Shown: piece by piece, positions 59,823-64,000 of the stretch | Layout: every line of letters begins with the position of its first letter | How positions within the stretch are numbered: position 1 is the stretch's first letter | Assembly (NCBI GenBank): GCA_027943335.1 | Contig: BSBK01000765.1 | Location: 2,448,001-2,512,000 of the forward strand | DNA length: 64,000 nucleotides | Direction of reading: 5' to 3' | Origin: Chamaecyparis obtusa | Lineage: Eukaryota; Streptophyta; Pinopsida; Cupressales; Cupressaceae | Translations under genes and position numbers: made by a program | The notes under the pieces: generated by a model | Told to the model about the DNA's origin: nothing | Database searches by the model: none | What the model saw: only the letters and a program-made list of their open reading frames with translations

Positions 59823-61209
59823 TATTAGAATATTATAATGTTTCTTTAATGGTCATCTTAGTTAATCTTTAGTTTATTAGGTAGTTTCTATTTTCATCTT
59901 TAGTTCACGATGGTTTCTTTTAGAAACATCGTCTTTGTAAATCTATATAAGGAGCTTTCATCTCCCCTATTTAATACAACAACATCGATTTACCATAACA
60001 TGGTATCAGAGCGGGTCGATGGGATTTCATAAAATTTGACGATTTTTTTAAGAAAAATTCAAGCTTCTTCTGATCTGGAAATTTGTTTTATGATTTTTTA
60101 AAATCAAAATCGTTGGAGGTATTTTATGAAAATTTTGTGGTTCGTCTTCGAAGATTTTTGCTGAAAATTGTGCGCCTAGTCGAGGGATTTGATCGTGCAA
60201 TTTCTTGGTTTGAGAAAAAGTCTCTGATTTTCAAGGGTTGCATGTACTTGCATGTGCTGTTTTACCATGCGAAGTCTCGTGTTTTGCCGCATGAAAGTTT
60301 CTTTGGTGGGTTTAGAATTTTTTCCTCAAAAATTATCTTGTGGTTTTATAATTTTTTCCTCAAAAATTATCTATTGGGTTTATAATTTTTCCCTCAAATT
60401 ATTTGGTGGGTTTATAATTTTTTCCTCAAAAATTATCTGGTGGGTTTATATTTTTTTTCCTCAAAAATAATCTGTTGGGTTTTACTGTTTTTTCCTTAAA
60501 AATGAAGCTTTGTATTCTCTGATCGGTGTCTTGGATTCTGCTGTTTGGTTTTGATTGATTTTTCACCTAAAAAACCGCATCTAGTTTTTCCAATTTTTCT
60601 CCTAAAAAATCATGGCTTTTTGCAGTCTGTTTTGGGGCATCATGCTCATTTGTAAAGTTTGGAGGGTTTGCCAATTTTTTCTCAAAATCGCGCTAGCTGT
60701 TCTCAGTGTTTGTCTCTGTCTCCAAGGAAGAGCAGCTCCATTATCCAACATCAGGTTGGATGTTTTGTGATGATTTTTGGTCAGATGTTTTGTTGATTCT
60801 GGGAGGGTTAGTGGTAGACTCATCTCAATGGTAGAGTTAGTGGCAGGCTCCTGTCTTTTTTCGCAAAGCTTTCTGAAGAAGGGGGCACCCTTCTTTGTTC
60901 TTTTCTGGACAGATTTTGGCTTCTTGGTCATTAACATTTTGCAAATCCAGGGAGGGTCTCAGTAGCTTCAGAATGTTTTGAAGAATTTGTGACCAAAAGA
61001 CAGTAGTTAGATGATGACCATTAAGGAAGGGTATTAGAATATTATAATGTTTCTTTAATGGTCATCTTAGTTAATCTTTAGTTTATTAGGTAGTTTCTAA
61101 TTTCATCTTTAGTTCATGATGGTTTCTTTTAGAAACATCGTCTTTGTAAATCTATATAAGGAGCTTTCATCTCCCTTGTTTAATACAACAACATCGATTT
61201 ACCATAACA
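59823..61209 (+). mobile_element. TRIM (miniature LTR retrotransposon) with TA...CA ends
   Basis: Two 178-bp LTRs (59823-60000 and 61032-61209) differ at four positions by eye. Target duplication ATTGG is exact (59818-59822, 61210-61214). Primer site TGGTATCAGAGC at 60001-60012; purine tract AAGGAAGGG before 61032. Both LTRs begin TATTAGAATATT and end CCATAACA, so the usual 5' TG is TA. The internal 1.03 kb has no credible gene. 1,387 bp in total. Confidence 0.95.
60303..60485. repeat. Tandem repeat inside the TRIM
   Basis: Four to five imperfect units of about 36-37 bp, GGGTTTATAATTTTTTCCTC followed by AAAAATTATCTKGT. The reading-frame-like stretches here come from this repeat. Confidence 0.8.
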
Positions 61210-62560
61210 ATTGGAAGGAGCCATTATTTAATTGATTATTAAACCCAAGTCGCATTATTATAATGATATCTTATTATAATAATGTTTTAGAGGAAGTTGT
61301 TAAAAGAGAGTTGTGTTGAGTGGAGATCATTTGGGAAACTTTCACAATTTCAAAAGTTGAGTTTTTTGGAAACTTTTATTAACAAAGCATTATAAATATG
61401 AGCTCATTTCATTGGAGAAAGCACACTTCAATATTTATTTGCTTTTGTTGCCTTTTCTAAGTTTTCTGAGTTTTCTGATTTCTAAACGCTTGTTGTGGTA
61501 TAAGGGTCTGATTTTCTGAGAGGTGTATTGCACCTATTTGCTGTTGAGGTAGAGCAAATTGAGTTTGCTTCTCTACTGTGTTTACTGTTATTGAGAAGCT
61601 GTTTTATGAGTTTGGTCTTCAGATTTGGAGAGAACTCATTCAATTTTACATGAGCATTGAATGGTAAATGATCAGAATTTTTGTGCTGTTGGTTAGAGTT
61701 TATTAGCATTTATTAGAGTTGTCGTACATTTAATGCAAGGGCGGTACAGATCTGGTTAATGCTTGGTCTTCAGCTTTGGAGAAAACATTGAATTCATTGC
61801 CTGGTTGCAGAGTGGAATTGGAACAAAATTTGCATTGGCTAGAAGCGAGTAAATTTATTTAAATTCTGATCTTTGTGATAGCCATATGGACCTGATATTT
61901 GCTGTCGTACAAACCTGATATTTGCTTCTGTACGGACTTGGCTTTGAGTGTGAGGAAGTGTGGTGTTTGGGCACTATCAATAGCTATATTTGGTGGAAGT
62001 TTAATGGCTATTAATTATGATCATTTGGGATAGCTGGCATCAACTCTTCTCAGGTTGTCTCACAATCTTCTGCAGTCACTGTTTAGATATTATCTTCAGC
62101 AGCCACGTTTTGATAATAAGGTGCCATATTAATTCATGTATTGTTCACTAATTTGGCCAGCAATCAAATTGTTTTTTGTGAATTTTGGAAAGACAATTAA
62201 TTGTTTTGTTATTATCTCTGCATTAATGCCAGTAATTGAATTAAAAGAAATTGCATACTCTTTGGAAATGTTGTATTGAATTTGCTGAAGTTATCAAAAG
62301 TCATTTATGTATTGAAAATATAAGCAAATTGCAATTAAAATTGAGCAAAGAGCTTAGATGCAATAAAGAGCCAATTGGGCTCTTTACAATAGATCTTGTA
62401 CCCGGTTGTTCACACATCCCCTGTATGTTTTATAAGACCGGTTGTAGACACTCTATTTGGTCTACCGGTGCCTATTAAGGAGTATGAGTGGTCTACCAGT
62501 TTATCGGCGGTATTGATGTTTGCCTTAAACTTATCAAATGACAACTCAAATATGCCAACA

Positions 62561-62763
62561 ATCTTGCCCTTTGGCATTGGTGGCAAAACATCACTTTTCA
62601 TTCCTTGTCATGTAGACTTCCTAGACTTTCCCTGTTCTTGTGCCTAAATCCTCCTCTTTAACTGAATCTACCCTGTATTCTGACCTTCCCTTCCAAATCT
62701 TCTTCCAGTTATCCATGTACTTCCCCTTTTTGCCTCCATAGGACAAATGATTATACCTCTGGA
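62561..62763 (-). other. 3' untranslated region of the minus copia-type element
   Basis: Between the stop of the extra ORF and the 3' LTR. On minus it ends CCAATGCCAAAGGGCAAGAT, immediately before the LTR, matching the plus-strand sister. Confidence 0.65.
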
Positions 62764-64000
62764 TTATGTCTGTAACTTAGTGAAGATATCCTTGTAAATT
62801 TTCTTCACTATTTGAAGAAAAGGATTCCATTGACCGGTGACATGTTCTAAATTTTTCTGTGCTGCTTGCAGCAATATAATTATATTCTCCATGTCTTCCA
62901 CTGTTTTGTAGTCCAGTTCCTTGATCAAGGTCTCGGCTCTGTTGTAGTCCGTTGCATTAGATCAAGTGTTGGGGCAAGAATTAATTGGAATCCAATGAGA
63001 TCTTGGATTCTCTTAGTCTTCTCTTCTGAAGCTTTCCTTAAAATTAGAGAAAGACTAGTCATTTTTCTGCTATATTCTGTTGCAGAGGAGCTCTTTACAT
63101 CAAATTGAGAAGAAAGAACTCTTATGTCTTTTGAAGTCTTGTATGACTTCTCAATTATGTCTTGAATAAAAACATCAAAGTTTGAAGTCCTTGTTATTAG
63201 ACTTCCTGCAACTTGTAACTGTTGCTGGAGTACCTTTGTGTTTGTAGATACTGTTACTTTTATCTCTTCAACCTGTTTATAGAGAATTTCTACTCTTTTC
63301 TTTTCATAATGATCAATGGCAACTGTGTCTAGATCAGTGACATCTTCTCCTATTGCTTGTGCCAAAATCTCCAATTGATCAATAACAGGTTCTTCTTCAT
63401 CGATACCTGCATCTGGTACAAAGTTGTACATGATGTTCCTTACACTAGTGAGGACCATGTCATGTTTCCTCTTTGTGAGCTCCTTTAGTTGCCTAGTTGA
63501 CATCTTGCTTATGTCAACCATAGTTTCGCTAACCATAGTTGTACATCGACCTATTCCTTTTGCTTTGGTTCCTGTACCGGTTGATCCTCTGCGGGCTTTT
63601 CCTGTTCAGTATGTATAGGTACCTCTTGTTCCTGTTCGTCCTGCTGTTCTTTATTTTCTTCCTCTCCCGGTCATACTTCCTCTTCCAGTAGAACCTCTTT
63701 GTCAATACGGACCTCTTCTTCTGGGCGTGCTTCTTCTTGCTGTTGAACTTTCCCTTCAAGTGGAGCTTCCTCTGTGTGCTGCTCCACAGCTGCCTGTTGC
63801 TTATCCACAGTGATCTCTGCCTCATTTGATCCTTTATCAGTAGTCATCTTGATTGATGACTCTCCCAATACTTCATCTCGTAGAGCTTGTTCTCCCAAAT
63901 TCAGTTGTTCACTAGTTGTGAACGTCTCTATTGGAACTTGTTGTTGCTCACCGGTTGGTTCATGAGCAGTGAATTGAACCGATGGTTCCAGTACTGTCTC
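62764..64000 (-). pseudogene. Second copy of the extra ORF, C-terminal part
   Basis: The best part, 62925-63536, aligns without gaps to 16172-16690 of the first copy; about three quarters of the residues are identical by eye and most changes are conservative. Shared landmarks: VDISKMSTR, NFVPDA, DEPVIDQLE/EEPVIDQLE, AIDHYEKKR, VAGSL, TRTSNF, KTSKDIR, LSSQFD. Downstream, DYKTVEDMENIIILLQAAQ and NPFLQIVKKIYKDIFTKLQT reach a TAA at 62764 after a frameshift. Upstream, 63671-63898 is the Glu/Gln-rich segment in another frame. The N-terminal part lies outside the window. Confidence 0.8.

Larger units (their letters stand above)
59382..62388 (+). mobile_element. Solo LTR, TGTAATGTCCCC family, containing a TRIM
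   Basis: Starts TGTAATGTCCCCAATT and ends GGGCTCTTTACA; target duplication ATAGA is exact (59377-59381, 62389-62393). Without the TRIM it is about 1.6 kb, comparable to the 11995 and 14120 LTRs. Hairpins: ATTAGCCTA/TAGGCTAAT (59421-59429, 59445-59453), ATTATAAAGTTA/TAACTTTATAAT (59762-59773, 59779-59790) and the terminal AAAGAGCC/GGCTCTTT (62365-62385). A TATA-like CATTATAAATATGAG lies near 61390. Confidence 0.93.
58507..62560 (-). repeat. 3' LTR of the minus copia-type element, split by nested elements
   Basis: On minus it starts TGTTGGCATATTTGAG (62560) and ends CAGTTAGGAATAACA (58507) after ACTGATTCACCCCCC. Without the insertion at 59382-62388 it is about 1,040 bp, like its plus-strand sister (1,117 bp). 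A TATA-like CTTATAAATACAGG on minus lies near 59128. Confidence 0.85.
58507..64000 (-). mobile_element. Copia-type element with extra ORF, running off the right edge
   Basis: Minus-strand sister of the element at 8497-18402: 3' LTR 58507-62560 (with nested insertion), polypurine stretch just right of 62560, then the C-terminal part of the same extra ORF from 62764 to the edge. Gag, any pol and the 5' LTR would lie beyond 64000, so this copy could show whether pol is normally present. Confidence 0.85.

Noticed and set aside
60083..60470. ORFs inside the TRIM
   Set aside because: They follow the 36-bp tandem repeat and a T-rich leader; TRIMs are non-coding and no domain is visible.
1..64000. 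tRNA, rRNA, CRISPR, bacterial operon signals
   Set aside because: Nothing with the right structure was seen; the window is plant nuclear DNA.

Overview
The window looks like nuclear DNA of a seed plant with very long, transposon-filled introns, most likely a gymnosperm/conifer; the species cannot be fixed from the sequence alone. The only host gene I can support is a plus-strand P4-type ATPase (phospholipid flippase) closest to Arabidopsis ALA3. Five of its exons are here (7891-8033, 19244-19345, 19448-19511, 20034-20246, 28995-29160). All have GT-AG borders, compatible phases and no stops. They encode part of the nucleotide-binding domain and the start of the following P-domain motif. The gene enters from the left and leaves to the right: at least 7.9 kb precedes the first visible exon and at least 34.8 kb follows the last without another exon I can recognise, so most of the window is probably intron.

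Almost everything else is LTR retrotransposon, much of it nested. From left to right: a partial copia-type LTR (1-502, minus); a ~1 kb hAT-like non-autonomous DNA element with an 8-bp target duplication (623-1629); a probable solo LTR (3453-4564); then, in the 11.2-kb intron, a 5'-truncated copia-type element (about 8497-18402) with a five-knuckle Gag remnant, no pol, an internal TATA-type promoter and a very long extra ORF (about 1,240 codons) split by two oppositely oriented solo LTRs. Two minisatellites follow (18497-19038). The 8.7-kb intron holds a decayed copia gag-pol (20461-24613) and an unresolved LTR-like insertion (about 24614-28480). After the last exon come a minus-strand gypsy element with gag and protease but no recognisable reverse transcriptase (30246-42145), which contains a complete non-autonomous element (30875-37472) with a 1,185-codon reading frame of unknown function; a copia element with both LTRs (43777-55158) carrying a solo LTR and a larger compound insertion; a solo LTR (55168-56590); and a minus-strand copia element running off the right edge (58507-64000), whose LTR contains a solo LTR (59382-62388) which in turn contains a small TRIM element (59823-61209).

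Many boundaries rest on exact 5-bp target-site duplications read directly: GAATT, ATAGA, ATTGG, CATGG, GATTA, TAGTT and CTCCA. In two places removing an insert restores the reading frame of the interrupted ORF.

The most unusual signals are: (1) a group of otherwise diverged LTRs beginning TGTMATGTCCCC that share hairpins whose stem sequences differ but stay paired, suggesting selection on nucleic-acid structure; (2) two unrelated giant ORFs of unknown function in elements without pol; (3) premature stops in these ORFs that are all TAG or TAA and never TGA, as expected from C-to-T decay of glutamine codons under non-CG methylation; (4) a TRIM whose LTRs begin TA instead of TG.
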